Origin: Acuticoccus sediminis
Lineage (GTDB): Bacteria; Pseudomonadota; Alphaproteobacteria; Rhizobiales; Amorphaceae
DNA length: 64,000 bases
Reading direction: 5' to 3'
NCBI RefSeq assembly: GCF_003258595.1
Contig: NZ_QHHQ01000003.1
Location: 496,001 to 560,000 of the forward strand
The position numbers and the translations under genes are program-made. Shown piece by piece: positions 39,896-48,923 of the stretch. Each line of letters begins with the position of its first letter. Within the stretch, counting starts at the first letter, position 1. Below the pieces are notes generated by a model, which was not told the origin of the DNA, ran no database searches, and saw only the letters and a list, made by a program, of their open reading frames with translations.

Positions 39896-39957
39896 CTCGA
39901 TCCGTCACACGGCCCGACGTCCGGAAGCAGTTCGCGAAACGACGGTCGGCGCGCCGC

Positions 39958-40416
39958 TCAGCCCTGCGGGCGCTTCAGCTGAAGACCGGAGCGCTTGCAG
40001 GAGGCGACAAGCTCGCCCTTCTGGTTGTACGCCCGGTGCAGGAACGTCACGATGCCCTGGTTCGGACGCGACTTGCTCTCCCGCAGCTCGATGACCTCCG
40101 TCTCCACGCGGATCGTGTCGCCATGGAACAGCGGCTTGGGGAAACGCACCTCGTCCCAGCCGAGGTTGGCGACAGCGGTGCCGAGGGTCGTGTCGCCCAC
40201 CGAGATCCCCACCATCAGCCCCAGCGTGAAGCACGAATTGACGATGCGCTGTCCGAACTCGGTCTCCGTCCGGCAGTATTCCTCGTCCAGATGCAGCAGC
40301 GCCGGATTGTGCGTCAGCGCGGTGAAGAAGACGTTGTCCGCCTCCGTGATGGTGCGCTTCAGCGGGTGGTGGAACACCTGCCCCACGGTGAGCTCATCGA
40401 AATAGACGCCAGCCAT
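39958..40416 (-). CDS. MaoC family dehydratase
   Basis: A 152-residue hotdog-fold protein. The hydratase motif is in [18 protein letters not shown], where Asp and His act as the catalytic pair in related (R)-specific enoyl-CoA hydratases. The start at 40416 has GGAGGAACC seven bases upstream, so the longer frame is excluded. It ends next to the GST terminator. It lies about 70 bases from the end of the lactonase gene and is likely the last gene of that transcription unit or a separate one; its relation to apiose metabolism is unclear. Confidence 0.88.
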   Translation of the reverse strand: MAGVYFDELTVGQVFHHPLKRTITEADNVFFTALTHNPALLHLDEEYCRTETEFGQRIVNSCFTLGLMVGISVGDTTLGTAVANLGWDEVRFPKPLFHGDTIRVETEVIELRESKSRPNQGIVTFLHRAYNQKGELVASCKRSGLQLKRPQG

Positions 40417-40485
40417 ATGGTTCCTCCTGTCGGCCGACGTCGTACCTGAGCCGTCGCCCGGAGCAAGCACTCCCGCGTCATAACC

Positions 40486-42474
40486 CTATCCCTTCGGGAC
40501 CCGCAGCCGCGCGAGCGCATAGGGCTTCAGGACGAGCGGCGTCGCGACCGGCGCCTCGGCCAGCGGCTCGGCACGACGGCACGCCGTGGCGAAACTCGCT
40601 TCGTCCAGCACGAAGCCGGACAGCGGCGCCGCGACCTCCGGCAGCGCGACGGTGACGGTCTCGCCCGTGAGGTTGACGAGGACCAGCCCGATGGCGTTCC
40701 CCTCGTCCACGGCGAGCGCCTTGACCGCGGACGGACGGTCGCTCCGCGCCTTCAGCACCGGACGGCCGGCGAGGGACGCGCCGAGGGCCGCGACGTGCCA
40801 GCTCGGCATCACCGCCGCGTCCGCCTCGTCGAAATAGGGCCGCGCGCCCTCGCTCGGCACGTTGACGATCCCCGAGGGGCCCGCCACCGCCGCCAGCGTC
40901 ACCGCGTCCACGCCGCCCCTCGCCGCCTCCGCGAGGTATCCCGCATACCAGGCGGCGCCGAGGAGGGAGCGGTCGCGCGGGTCGACGCGGTTCATCGCCT
41001 GCCGCACATTGCGCGGGTTTTCCACCGGGACGTCGCCATAGGGGTTCATCCGCATCGACACCGCGACGGGGTAGATCCAGTAGGGCGTCTCCCCCTTGAA
41101 GGCGCGAACGCTGGCGAAGACCGACGGCAGCGTCTCGAGCGTCTCCATCAGGCTCTCGTCGTCCCCGGCGTGGACGATCGGCGCCCCGGAGTGGCCGACG
41201 AAGTCGAAGAGCCCGCGTGGCGGCCGCTTGCGGTTGAGCTCCGTGAAGTAGGCGAACATGCCGCCGCCGACCGGCACGCCCGGAAAGGCCTTCCTCGCCG
41301 CCTCCGCGAGCCGCTCCCAGCCGGGTGCCGGCGGGTAGACCGCTCCGGGCGTCGTCGACTTCAGGTCGCACGACGGCGTGACGGCGACGCGCTCGAAGGT
41401 GTAGCCCTTCGCCGCCGCGGCGATGGTGCTCATGTCGCGCTCCAGCACGGCGGGATCGTCCATCGGGCGACCGGTCCGGTCGAGGCACGGCACCACCGCC
41501 TCCAGTACGAGAGGCGCGCCGACGGCGCGGCCGAGCGCGGCATACTCGGCGACGGTCGCCCGATCGTGCCCGGCGCGCGGGTCGAAGTGACAGACCAGGA
41601 AGCCCGGCGCGGCCCGGGCGAGCAGATGCGCGCGCACCCGGGCCGCCCCCACCCACTGCGCCGGGACCGCCAGACCGAGGCGCGGCATCCGCGACCCGGA
41701 CGGGCCGCCGATCGACGCCGTGACCGGCCCGCCCCCTGCCGCCGCTGCCGGACCGGGACGGCCGTCCACCGTGAGCGTGACGCTCTGCGCGAAGGGTTCG
41801 CCCCGCGCCATCGTGTACGGCCACGGCTTGGCGAGGGGGCGGATATAGGTCTTGAAGGAGGCGTCCAGCCAGTTCCGGTGGTCCTCCATCTCGTACGCGT
41901 CCCCCTCCATCCGGCACGTCACCGAGACACCCGGCAGAACCTCGTGCCTCACCGAGCGGATATCCTGGAACGGACAGGCCGGATCGATCTCCACCGGGAA
42001 GCGGCTCTCCGTCACGCTACCGTCCGTGTGCTCGATCGTGACCGGCTCGCCGACCACGCCGTTCAACGGGTGGAGCACCACGAAGCCAGTACGCGCCGTG
42101 ACGAAGTCGGTCTCGGGCTCCCCATCGGCGGTGAAGGACAGGCTGCCATCCGCCCGCCCCTCGATCCTTGCGCGATAGGCCAGCGACTGCGCCGCATCCC
42201 CGATCCGCGCCCTGTAGGTGACGGTGAAGCCGTCCGGCCGCTCGTCCACGGCTAGGTCCTCGACGGCCGCGTCGAAGGTGCCCCAGCTCCGGTCGCGCGA
42301 CAGGAACGCCACCGCACGGATCGCCTCGACACCGCCGATGCGGATGCCGCGCAGGTTCCCTCCGTCGAGCCGCGCCTCCAGGACACCAGCCCTGAGGGTC
42401 CGCATGGGCGCGACGGGCTCGTCGGTGCCGAACCGCGCGATGGCGGGGGACACCTCCACGGTGGCGTCGATCAT
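40486..42474 (-). CDS. apnL: D-apionate lactonase-like protein
   Basis: A 662-residue cytoplasmic protein whose N-terminal block LEARLDGGNLRGIRIGGVEA and RDRSWGTFDA fits the D-apionate lactonase family. In the oxidative apiose pathway ApnL opens D-apionolactone to D-apionate. The remaining 450 residues look like a beta-sandwich plus a TIM-barrel-type region (PSCDLKSTTPGAVYPPAPG). GGAG before the ATG at 42474 makes that the better start than the ATG at 42486. Assignment rests on family resemblance and on the co-location of all other pathway steps; without the context I would call it a hypothetical glycosidase-like protein. Confidence 0.72.
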   Translation of the reverse strand: MIDATVEVSPAIARFGTDEPVAPMRTLRAGVLEARLDGGNLRGIRIGGVEAIRAVAFLSRDRSWGTFDAAVEDLAVDERPDGFTVTYRARIGDAAQSLAYRARIEGRADGSLSFTADGEPETDFVTARTGFVVLHPLNGVVGEPVTIEHTDGSVTESRFPVEIDPACPFQDIRSVRHEVLPGVSVTCRMEGDAYEMEDHRNWLDASFKTYIRPLAKPWPYTMARGEPFAQSVTLTVDGRPGPAAAAGGGPVTASIGGPSGSRMPRLGLAVPAQWVGAARVRAHLLARAAPGFLVCHFDPRAGHDRATVAEYAALGRAVGAPLVLEAVVPCLDRTGRPMDDPAVLERDMSTIAAAAKGYTFERVAVTPSCDLKSTTPGAVYPPAPGWERLAEAARKAFPGVPVGGGMFAYFTELNRKRPPRGLFDFVGHSGAPIVHAGDDESLMETLETLPSVFASVRAFKGETPYWIYPVAVSMRMNPYGDVPVENPRNVRQAMNRVDPRDRSLLGAAWYAGYLAEAARGGVDAVTLAAVAGPSGIVNVPSEGARPYFDEADAAVMPSWHVAALGASLAGRPVLKARSDRPSAVKALAVDEGNAIGLVLVNLTGETVTVALPEVAAPLSGFVLDEASFATACRRAEPLAEAPVATPLVLKPYALARLRVPKG

Positions 42475-42550
42475 CAGGGGCTCCATTGTCGACGGATCTT
42501 CGTGGGGATTGGGCGCCGCCGGTGTGGCGACGCGGTGCGCGGCGGGACCG

Positions 42551-43600
42551 TCAGGGCCGGGCGCCCCCGGCGAAGGCGGCGAGGCGCTCGCGGAATGACG
42601 GACTGTCGAGCACCGGCCGGTTGACCACGCCCTCAGGCGCCTTCCCGGCGGCGAGCGCCTTCATCGCCGCGACGTCGGCCGCACCGTTCCCGGCGAAGCA
42701 CTCGTCCGTCCAGCAGAGCGCGTGGGGGGCCGTGATCACGTTGTCCAGCCGGAACAGCGGCTCGTCCGCCGGCGCCGGCTCGATCTCGAAGACGTCGAGG
42801 CCCGCGCCTGCGATGACCCCGCCCTCCAGCGCCTCGTAAAGCGCGCGCTGGTCGACGATCGGGCCACGGGCGGTGTTGATCAGGAACGCGCCCGGTTTCA
42901 TCAGCGCCAACCGCTCGGCGTTGACGAGATGCCGCGTCGCCTCCGACAGCGGGATCGAGACGGAAAGGACGTCGGACCGGCGGAAGACGTCCTCCAGGCC
43001 GACCAGCTCGACGCCCAGTCGACTGGCCTCCTCGGGATCCGCATAGGGGTCGTGGGCAATGAACCTCATGTCGAACGGGGCCGCGAGGCGGAATACCTCC
43101 GCGCCGATGTTGCCGAGCCCGAGCTGGCCCAGCGTCTTGCCCACGAGGCCCGTCCCCATATGGTCGACCCGCGCGGCCCAGCCCTCGGGCCCGCCCCGCG
43201 CAAGGCGATCCTTGATGAGAAGCTTCTGAGTGAGCGCCAGCATGAAGGTGATCACCGACACCGCCACCGGCCGCCGCACTCCTGACGGCGTGATGACGAC
43301 GGCGATCCCCGCCTCGGTGCAGGCCGAGACGTCCACGTTGTCGTAGCCGACGCCGAACCGGGCGACCGCCATCAGCGAACCGGACGATGGGATCGACCGC
43401 GCCAGGAAGCGCGGCGCGAGGAGGATCAGCCCGTGGCAGCCCTCGAGCGCCGCCGCTGGCATCACCCCGTCCACCGGCTCGACCCAGACCATCTCGATGC
43501 CGGGGTCGGTCAGCAGCGGGGTCAGGTCGAAGTCGGGGAAGGTCGGCGAGCCGTCCGGATTGCGGAAGTCGCCGGACAGCGCGACCCGCAGCCGGGGCAT
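42551..43600 (-). CDS. D-isomer-specific 2-hydroxyacid dehydrogenase
   Basis: A 349-residue NAD(P)-dependent dehydrogenase. The Rossmann motif is GLGNIG, with catalytic Arg/Glu/His expected in NTARGPIVD, GLDVFEIEP and APHALCWTD. It overlaps the aldolase stop by ATGA, and the lactonase follows 76 bases later, so the three form one unit. In this context it could reduce glyoxylate or hydroxypyruvate-type intermediates, or oxidise glycolate released by an OiaT-type step (inference). The longer frame starting at 43663 is rejected because it runs into the aldolase. Confidence 0.88.
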   Translation of the reverse strand: MPRLRVALSGDFRNPDGSPTFPDFDLTPLLTDPGIEMVWVEPVDGVMPAAALEGCHGLILLAPRFLARSIPSSGSLMAVARFGVGYDNVDVSACTEAGIAVVITPSGVRRPVAVSVITFMLALTQKLLIKDRLARGGPEGWAARVDHMGTGLVGKTLGQLGLGNIGAEVFRLAAPFDMRFIAHDPYADPEEASRLGVELVGLEDVFRRSDVLSVSIPLSEATRHLVNAERLALMKPGAFLINTARGPIVDQRALYEALEGGVIAGAGLDVFEIEPAPADEPLFRLDNVITAPHALCWTDECFAGNGAADVAAMKALAAGKAPEGVVNRPVLDSPSFRERLAAFAGGARP

Positions 43601-44376
43601 CAGCGCCCGCTCCCCGAGCGTATGGCGTTCACCGCAGCGCTCAACGCCTGGGTGAACATCCACACGTCGCCGGAATAGCAGATCATGTCGAAGCCCGCCT
43701 TGTGCAGCGCGACCGCCTCCTCCACCGACGGGACCAGCCGGCCCGTCGCCTTGCCGTACGTGCGCGCGGCGCGGGTGGTGCGGGCGATGGCGGCCTTGAA
43801 GGTCTCGTGCTCGAACTCGCCGGGAATGCCGAGGGAGGCGGACAGGTCGAAGTGCCCAACCCAGAGGCAGTCCACCCCCGGCGTCGCGGCGATGTCCTCG
43901 ACGTTCTCGATCCCCTCAGCCGTCTCGATCTGCGCGAAGACGGTGGTGCGCACGTTGGCGGCGACCAGCTTCTCCAGCACCGCGCCCCCGCGGTACCCGT
44001 CATGCGCGATGCCGAGGGCGACGCCGCGCCGCCCGTCGGGCGCGTACTTCACCGCGTCGACGATCGCGGCCGCCTCGGCGCCGGAATTCACCATCGGGAT
44101 CATGATACCCTCCGCGCCCATGTCGAGCACGCGGGCGATGTGGTGGGTGTCCTTCGACGGCGAGCGCACGATCATCGGCAGGCGCGCCGCCTCCATGTAC
44201 CGCACGGCGCTCTTCACAGTCTCGAGCGAGAAGCCCGAGTGCTCCATGTCGAAAAGCACGAAGTCACATCCGGCATTCTTCATGAGATGCCCGATGCCCG
44301 GCGTGGCGAATTCGACGATAAAGTGCCCGACCGCGAGACCGCCGCGGGTCATTTCCTTGAGCGAGCGTTCCCTCAA
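43600..44376 (-). CDS. HpcH/HpaI aldolase/citrate lyase family protein
   Basis: A 258-residue TIM-barrel class II aldolase. The metal and pyruvate-binding residues lie in FDMEHSGFS, QIETAEGIEN (Glu), GHFDLSASLG (Asp) and the SPSKD/Arg region. Family members cleave 2-keto-3-deoxy sugar acids or hydroxy-keto acids to pyruvate plus an aldehyde. It heads the aldolase-dehydrogenase-lactonase unit, just after an operator-like motif. Its precise place in apiose metabolism is not known; it may serve a different branch. Confidence 0.88.
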   Translation of the reverse strand: MRERSLKEMTRGGLAVGHFIVEFATPGIGHLMKNAGCDFVLFDMEHSGFSLETVKSAVRYMEAARLPMIVRSPSKDTHHIARVLDMGAEGIMIPMVNSGAEAAAIVDAVKYAPDGRRGVALGIAHDGYRGGAVLEKLVAANVRTTVFAQIETAEGIENVEDIAATPGVDCLWVGHFDLSASLGIPGEFEHETFKAAIARTTRAARTYGKATGRLVPSVEEAVALHKAGFDMICYSGDVWMFTQALSAAVNAIRSGSGR

Positions 44377-44436
44377 CGCTGCCCTCCCTCTGTTTCCGGC
44401 TCTTGTTTATTGTGTGACCGGTGATATTCCGAAGAT

Positions 44437-44455
44437 ATTATACCAGTATACCAAT
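44437..44455. promoter_or_regulatory. FadR-type operator candidate upstream of aldolase gene
   Basis: ATTATACCAGTATACCAAT contains TATAC(C/A)(A/G)GTATA, a near-perfect palindrome typical of GntR/FadR sites. It lies between the regulator gene and the aldolase gene, about 60 bases before the latter's start. The core ATTATACCAGT recurs with one change upstream of apnO. Confidence 0.5.
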
Positions 44456-44486
44456 CCTCACAAGCGCAGCACTGCGGGCGCAGGGT

Positions 44487-45212
44487 TCAGCTTCGGTGGA
44501 CGTAGAGCGCGTCGGAACGGTCGAGGTGGGCGCGCATCGCCTCCACGGCACCGTCGGCGTCCCCCGCCTCGATGAGATCGACGATCCGGGCGTGCTCGGC
44601 GAGCGTGACGTCCTCGTTGCCGGACCAGTGCAGCAGCGAATGGTGGTACTCGAAGAGCCAGCGCAGCATGGCATCGCTCACCGTGACGATGATCGGATTC
44701 CCGGTGAGCGCGGCGATGCGCACGTGGAAGCGCATGTCGACCGCCACGAACGCCGGCGCGTCCCCGAGGTGGCTCGCCTGCTCGCCGACGAGGCTGCGCA
44801 GGTCGGCGACGTCCTCGGCCGTCGCATTGCGCGCGGCGATGCCGACGACGCCGGTCTCGAACAGCCGGCGCGCCTCCTTGAGGTAGTCGAGGTTGGACGG
44901 CTCGGTGGAGAGCAGCAGCCGCGCCACCTCGTTCATCTGCTCGACCGCAAGGTCGGTGGAGAGGACGTTGACGCGGCTCCGCTCGCCATGGGCGATGGTG
45001 ATGAGGCCCTTGTTCTGGAGCGACTGCAGCGCCTCGCGGATCGCCGGACGGCCGACGCCGAAGCGCTCCATCAGGTCGCGCTCGGAGGGGAGCACGTCGC
45101 CGGGCTTCAGCTCGCTGCCGATCATCGCGTGCAACCGCTCGAAGACCTGATCGGACAGCTTTCGACGGACGATGCGATCCGAGGCCGGCTCATCTCCCAA
45201 GCGTCGGTTCAC
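44487..45212 (-). CDS. GntR/FadR family transcriptional regulator
   Basis: A 241-residue regulator with an N-terminal winged HTH (LPSERDLMERFGVGRPAIRE) and a C-terminal FadR-type helical bundle. The metal/ligand site of FCD domains is visible in FHVRIAALTGN and EHARIVDLI (Asp/His residues). The GTG at 45212 with GGGAG upstream is the start. It sits inside the apiose-type locus, immediately after the kinase and before a palindromic motif, so it should control the locus by sensing a sugar acid; that is inferred. Confidence 0.9.
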   Translation of the reverse strand: MNRRLGDEPASDRIVRRKLSDQVFERLHAMIGSELKPGDVLPSERDLMERFGVGRPAIREALQSLQNKGLITIAHGERSRVNVLSTDLAVEQMNEVARLLLSTEPSNLDYLKEARRLFETGVVGIAARNATAEDVADLRSLVGEQASHLGDAPAFVAVDMRFHVRIAALTGNPIIVTVSDAMLRWLFEYHHSLLHWSGNEDVTLAEHARIVDLIEAGDADGAVEAMRAHLDRSDALYVHRS

Positions 45213-45250
45213 CGGCTTACTCCCTTGATGTGCCTCGGCCCGGCATCGGC

Positions 45251-46633
45251 CTATCCGACGCGCCCCGCCGCTCGCGTCATACGACCCGTGCTCGCGACGA
45301 AGAAGTCTTTTGCACCCATCTGTCCCCCCTTGAGCGCGAGTTCGAGCCCGTCGAACTCCGGCGCATCGGCGTAGGTGCGGCAGAGCGGAGCCCCCGGCGC
45401 GAGCGGCGCGAGGGCGGAGAGCGCCGTGACGCCCAGCTCCGACGTCGCGTAGCCCGAGGTGTCGCCGCCGCTGATGACGGCACGCGTGAGGCCATGCGCG
45501 GCGACGAGCTCGCGCACGATCCGCCCCAGCCCGCGCCCGATTCGCGCCGACGCCTCCGCGCGGTCTGTCCCGGTCTCGGCGAGAGCCGCGTTGAAGCGCG
45601 CCACGGCGGGGTCGTCCGGCCCCCGCGCGGTGACGACGAGGGGGATGCGTCCGGCGCCGATCGCCGCCGACGCGGCATCGCACGCCGCGTCGAGCGCGCA
45701 TTCCCAGCGCGCGGGGTCGACGGTCGCGGCGACGTCGAGCGGCTCGATATGGAACCCGTTCGCCTCGGCGTGGGCGATCTGGCCCGCGGTCGTCGGCGAC
45801 ACCGAGCCCGACACCGCGATCATCCGCTCTACCGGTGCGACGGGGGCGGTCGCCCCGGCCGGCGGCAGCAGGCCGGCCGCTCGCCAGTGGGCGATCAGCG
45901 CATATTCGACGCCCTGGCTGCCGGCCGCGAAGAGGCCGTGCGCCCTCGCCTCCTGCCACATCGCCTCCCCGACCGCCGCCAGCGTCTCCTCGTCGACGAC
46001 GTCGAGCGAGACGATCCGCGATCCGGCCTCCCGCGCCGCCTCGAGCGCGGCCCCGCCCCGGCCCGCCTTGAGCGAGACGAGGTCGACGAGGCCGACGGGC
46101 CAGTCCGTCTGTGCGGCGAGGTGGCGGGCGAGGTCCGCCTCGTGCATCGGCGTCGCGGGATGGCGCGACATCACCGGATGCCGGTCGAGGCGGAAGATGC
46201 CGTCGCCGAACGCGGCGAAGAGGTTGCCGAACGCCTGCCAGCGCCCGATCGCCGGCGCGGCCGTCACGAGCGGCACGACCCGCGGGCCGAACGCCGCGGC
46301 GCCCAGCTCGATGGCACGGCCGATAGAGCCGGTCCCGGCGGCGGAGTCGAACGTGGAGCAGACCTTGTAGTGGTTCACCGGCGCGCCGAGCGCCTTCAGC
46401 GCGGCAAACGCCTCCGGGAGGTTCGCGTCCATCCACGCCGGCCCCATCGACCGCGCGGTGCTCGCAACGCCGATGCCGCGATAGTCGGCGAACCGTTCGA
46501 GGTGGGCCGGGTCCGGCGGTTTCAGGAACATGACGGTGGGCAGACCCGCGAAGGTCATCACCTCCATCACCGCGGACGAGCCTGTGAAGTCGTCGCCGTA
46601 GAAGGTCAGGACGCGGTGCGGGAGGTTCGCCAT
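45251..46633 (-). CDS. oiaK: Four-carbon acid sugar kinase family protein, 3-oxo-isoapionate kinase-like
   Basis: A 460-residue kinase of the DUF1537/four-carbon acid sugar kinase family. The substrate-binding start FYGDDFTGSS, ATP-site SGSVSPTTAGQ, SGGDTSGYA and LKGGQMGAKD are all clear. In the oxidative apiose pathway OiaK phosphorylates 3-oxo-isoapionate at C4. It is translated directly after the RuBisCO-like gene with a four-base gap, the expected partnership for this pathway. Other family members act on erythronate or threonate, so the specific name depends on context. Confidence 0.8.
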   Translation of the reverse strand: MANLPHRVLTFYGDDFTGSSAVMEVMTFAGLPTVMFLKPPDPAHLERFADYRGIGVASTARSMGPAWMDANLPEAFAALKALGAPVNHYKVCSTFDSAAGTGSIGRAIELGAAAFGPRVVPLVTAAPAIGRWQAFGNLFAAFGDGIFRLDRHPVMSRHPATPMHEADLARHLAAQTDWPVGLVDLVSLKAGRGGAALEAAREAGSRIVSLDVVDEETLAAVGEAMWQEARAHGLFAAGSQGVEYALIAHWRAAGLLPPAGATAPVAPVERMIAVSGSVSPTTAGQIAHAEANGFHIEPLDVAATVDPARWECALDAACDAASAAIGAGRIPLVVTARGPDDPAVARFNAALAETGTDRAEASARIGRGLGRIVRELVAAHGLTRAVISGGDTSGYATSELGVTALSALAPLAPGAPLCRTYADAPEFDGLELALKGGQMGAKDFFVASTGRMTRAAGRVG

Positions 46634-46637
46634 CGCG

Positions 46638-47897
46638 TCACGCCTTCAGGGTCATCGCGCCGGCGAGCGCGGGATCGGTGGCGGCCGCATCGGCGAGGGG
46701 ACGACCGGCAATCGCCGCCTCCCACGCGTGCCGCAGCGCCTGGACGCCGGCCGCCGGCCCGTCCGGATGCGCCAGGATCCCGCCGCCGGAGCAGTGGATG
46801 AGGTCCGCCGTCCCCAGCGCCTCGTAGGTGCCCGCCGCCTGCCACACCGTCTGACCGGAGGAGAACACCGGCATCACCGTCATCGGCGCGCCGTCGACGA
46901 GCGGCTCGGCGCACGACCGGGCCGCCGCGATGACACTCCCGTCCTCCTCGGCGAATTTGTTGGCGAGGCCGTTGACGTGCATGTGGTCCGCCCCGGCGAG
47001 CCGCCAGAGCGCCGACCACGCGGGGAACGACCAGCCGAGCGAGGGATGGCGTGACAGGTACCCCCACCCGTTGCGGTGCGCATGGATCGGCAGCGCGGAG
47101 TGGCGCCGCAACTCCACCATGCCGACGATCCCGACCGAGTTGAGGCTCGCCATCACGCACGTCCCGCCCGCGGCGAGGACGTGGTCGTGCCGGCGGCGCA
47201 TCTCGTCGAGGTCGCCGGTGAGGTTGAAGGCGACCATCACCTTCCGGCCGGTCCTGTCGGCATGGGCGTCGACGGCCCGCATGACGGCGTCGACGCGCGC
47301 CTCGAACGGGCAGGTCGGGCCGGCGGACTGCAGCTCGTCGTCCTTCACGAAGTCGATCCCCGCGGCGCAGAGCGTGTCCACGAGGTCCGCCGTCTGGGCG
47401 GGATCGAAGCCGATGGAGGGCTTGATGATGGTGCCGATCAGCGGTCCGGCCTCCACCCCCGCGAGCCGCCGCGTCCCGCCGACCCCGAAGGCGGGGCCGG
47501 GATAGGCCTCGGCGAAGGCGGGCGGCAGCCGCAGCGCCTCGAGGCGGAGCCCCGCCACCTGCCGCAGCTCGAAGAGATTGCCCGCGACCGTCGCGACGAG
47601 GTTCGGCAGCGACGGGCCGATGTTGTCGAGCGGCCAGGACAGCGTGACACGGGCGCGCGAGGCCCGGCGCGCAGGGTCGACGCCCGCGCTGGGAACCGAC
47701 TGCGGCAGGTCCGTCGCCATCACCTCGCAGGAGACGACACGGGCCGCCGAGCGGGCCTTCAGCTCGGCGCTCTCGCCGGGGACGGAGACGAACGTGCCGC
47801 TCGACTGCTCGCCCGCCATTGTCTCGGCGACCCTGGCCGGGTCGGCGGTGGTCTCCAGAATATAGTCGGCCTCGAAGCGGTCTTCGGGAGTGGTCAC
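46638..47897 (-). CDS. RuBisCO-like protein, 3-oxo-isoapionate-4-phosphate-processing (OiaT/OiaX type)
   Basis: A 419-residue RuBisCO-like protein. Equivalents of the carbamylated Lys (K185) and metal ligands Asp187/Glu188 are in VKDDELQ. K159, H274, R275, H307, K314, S346 and the GGG phosphate loop at 371-373 are retained. The second lysine of the KPK motif is replaced by Ser161 (IIKPSIG), so it cannot be a RuBisCO. With OiaK upstream, the expected substrate is 3-oxo-isoapionate 4-phosphate. Known relatives either hydrolyse it to 3-phosphoglycerate plus glycolate (OiaT) or decarboxylate it (OiaX); I cannot tell which. The start is a GTG at 47897. Confidence 0.82.
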   Translation of the reverse strand: MTTPEDRFEADYILETTADPARVAETMAGEQSSGTFVSVPGESAELKARSAARVVSCEVMATDLPQSVPSAGVDPARRASRARVTLSWPLDNIGPSLPNLVATVAGNLFELRQVAGLRLEALRLPPAFAEAYPGPAFGVGGTRRLAGVEAGPLIGTIIKPSIGFDPAQTADLVDTLCAAGIDFVKDDELQSAGPTCPFEARVDAVMRAVDAHADRTGRKVMVAFNLTGDLDEMRRRHDHVLAAGGTCVMASLNSVGIVGMVELRRHSALPIHAHRNGWGYLSRHPSLGWSFPAWSALWRLAGADHMHVNGLANKFAEEDGSVIAAARSCAEPLVDGAPMTVMPVFSSGQTVWQAAGTYEALGTADLIHCSGGGILAHPDGPAAGVQALRHAWEAAIAGRPLADAAATDPALAGAMTLKA

Positions 47898-47900
47898 GGT

Positions 47901-48923
47901 CTATGGCTCCACGCGCGTCATCGGTCCTTCGGCGGAACGGTACACCGCCTGGACCAGCGCGAACGTCTTGAGGTTGTCGGTCCCCGAAGTCTCGGGCAGG
48001 CGCCCTTCGGCGAGGCACCGGGCGGCATCCCGCTGGAAGGCGAGGACGCTCTCCTGGATGAGGTGCGCCGGTGCCGCCGCCCAGTCGAGGGGACGGGGCG
48101 CAACGTCCCGCACCGTCGTCCCGCCGTCCCTGCGGTGGACCGTCAGGCGATAGTCGGCGTCGAGGCGCAGCGTGCCCTCGCTGCCGTCCACCTCCACCAG
48201 CGTCTGCGGGAAACGCTCGTGCGGCAGCGCGGTGGCGTAGGAGCAGTCGACGACGGAGGTGACGCCGTTCGCGTGCCCCATCAGGACGGTGGCGACGTCC
48301 TCGGCGCGGATCGCCGGGTTCACCCGCTTCGTCGTCGCCGACAGATGAGCCACCTCGCCGAACAGGAACCGCGCGATGTCGAGGATATGGATGCCGAGGT
48401 CCTCGACGATGAAGCGCTCGTCCGTCGCGAGGTAGGGCTGGCGGGCATAGACGTCGAAGGCCGAGCGGAAGGAGCAGCGGCCGAAGAAAGGTGTGCCGAC
48501 CGCCCCCTCCTGCATCGCCGCCTTCACCGCGCGGATGGGCGTCTGCCAGCGGAAGTTCTCGTGGATGGCGAAAGGAACGCCCGCGGCCGCGCAGGCCGCC
48601 ACCATCGCCTCGGCGTCCGCCATCGTCCGGGCGATGGGCTTCTGGCAGATGATCGCGATGCCGCCGTGGGACGCCACCGCCTCCACCAATGCGCGGTGCG
48701 TGCGTGGCCCGGTGGCGATGTCGACGAAATCGAGCGCCTCCGCCGCCAGCATCGCCTCCAGCGAGGTGTAGGTCCGGCCAATGCTGAACGTCTGCGATGC
48801 GGCGGCGAGCCGTGCCGGGTCGGTGTCGCACAGGGCGACGATCGCCGCGTCCGGCACCTGTCGCCAGGCGTGGAGGTGGTTCTCGGCGAAGTAGCCGCAG
48901 CCGATGAGCGCGCCCTTCAGCAT
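47901..48923 (-). CDS. apsD: Gfo/Idh/MocA family dehydrogenase, D-apiose dehydrogenase-like
   Basis: A 340-residue oxidoreductase: Rossmann GCGYFAENHLHAW at the N-terminus and the substrate motif CQKPIARTMADAE, where the usual Glu of EKP is Gln. The GFO_IDH_MocA C-terminal domain contains EDLGIHILDIARFLFG. In the apiose pathway ApsD, from this same superfamily, oxidises D-apiose to apionolactone, which the lactonase of this locus would open. Its stop and the permease/regulatory genes are tightly packed (ATGA overlap with the permease). Without the neighbours it would be just a Gfo/Idh/MocA enzyme. Confidence 0.78.
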   Translation of the reverse strand: MLKGALIGCGYFAENHLHAWRQVPDAAIVALCDTDPARLAAASQTFSIGRTYTSLEAMLAAEALDFVDIATGPRTHRALVEAVASHGGIAIICQKPIARTMADAEAMVAACAAAGVPFAIHENFRWQTPIRAVKAAMQEGAVGTPFFGRCSFRSAFDVYARQPYLATDERFIVEDLGIHILDIARFLFGEVAHLSATTKRVNPAIRAEDVATVLMGHANGVTSVVDCSYATALPHERFPQTLVEVDGSEGTLRLDADYRLTVHRRDGGTTVRDVAPRPLDWAAAPAHLIQESVLAFQRDAARCLAEGRLPETSGTDNLKTFALVQAVYRSAEGPMTRVEP

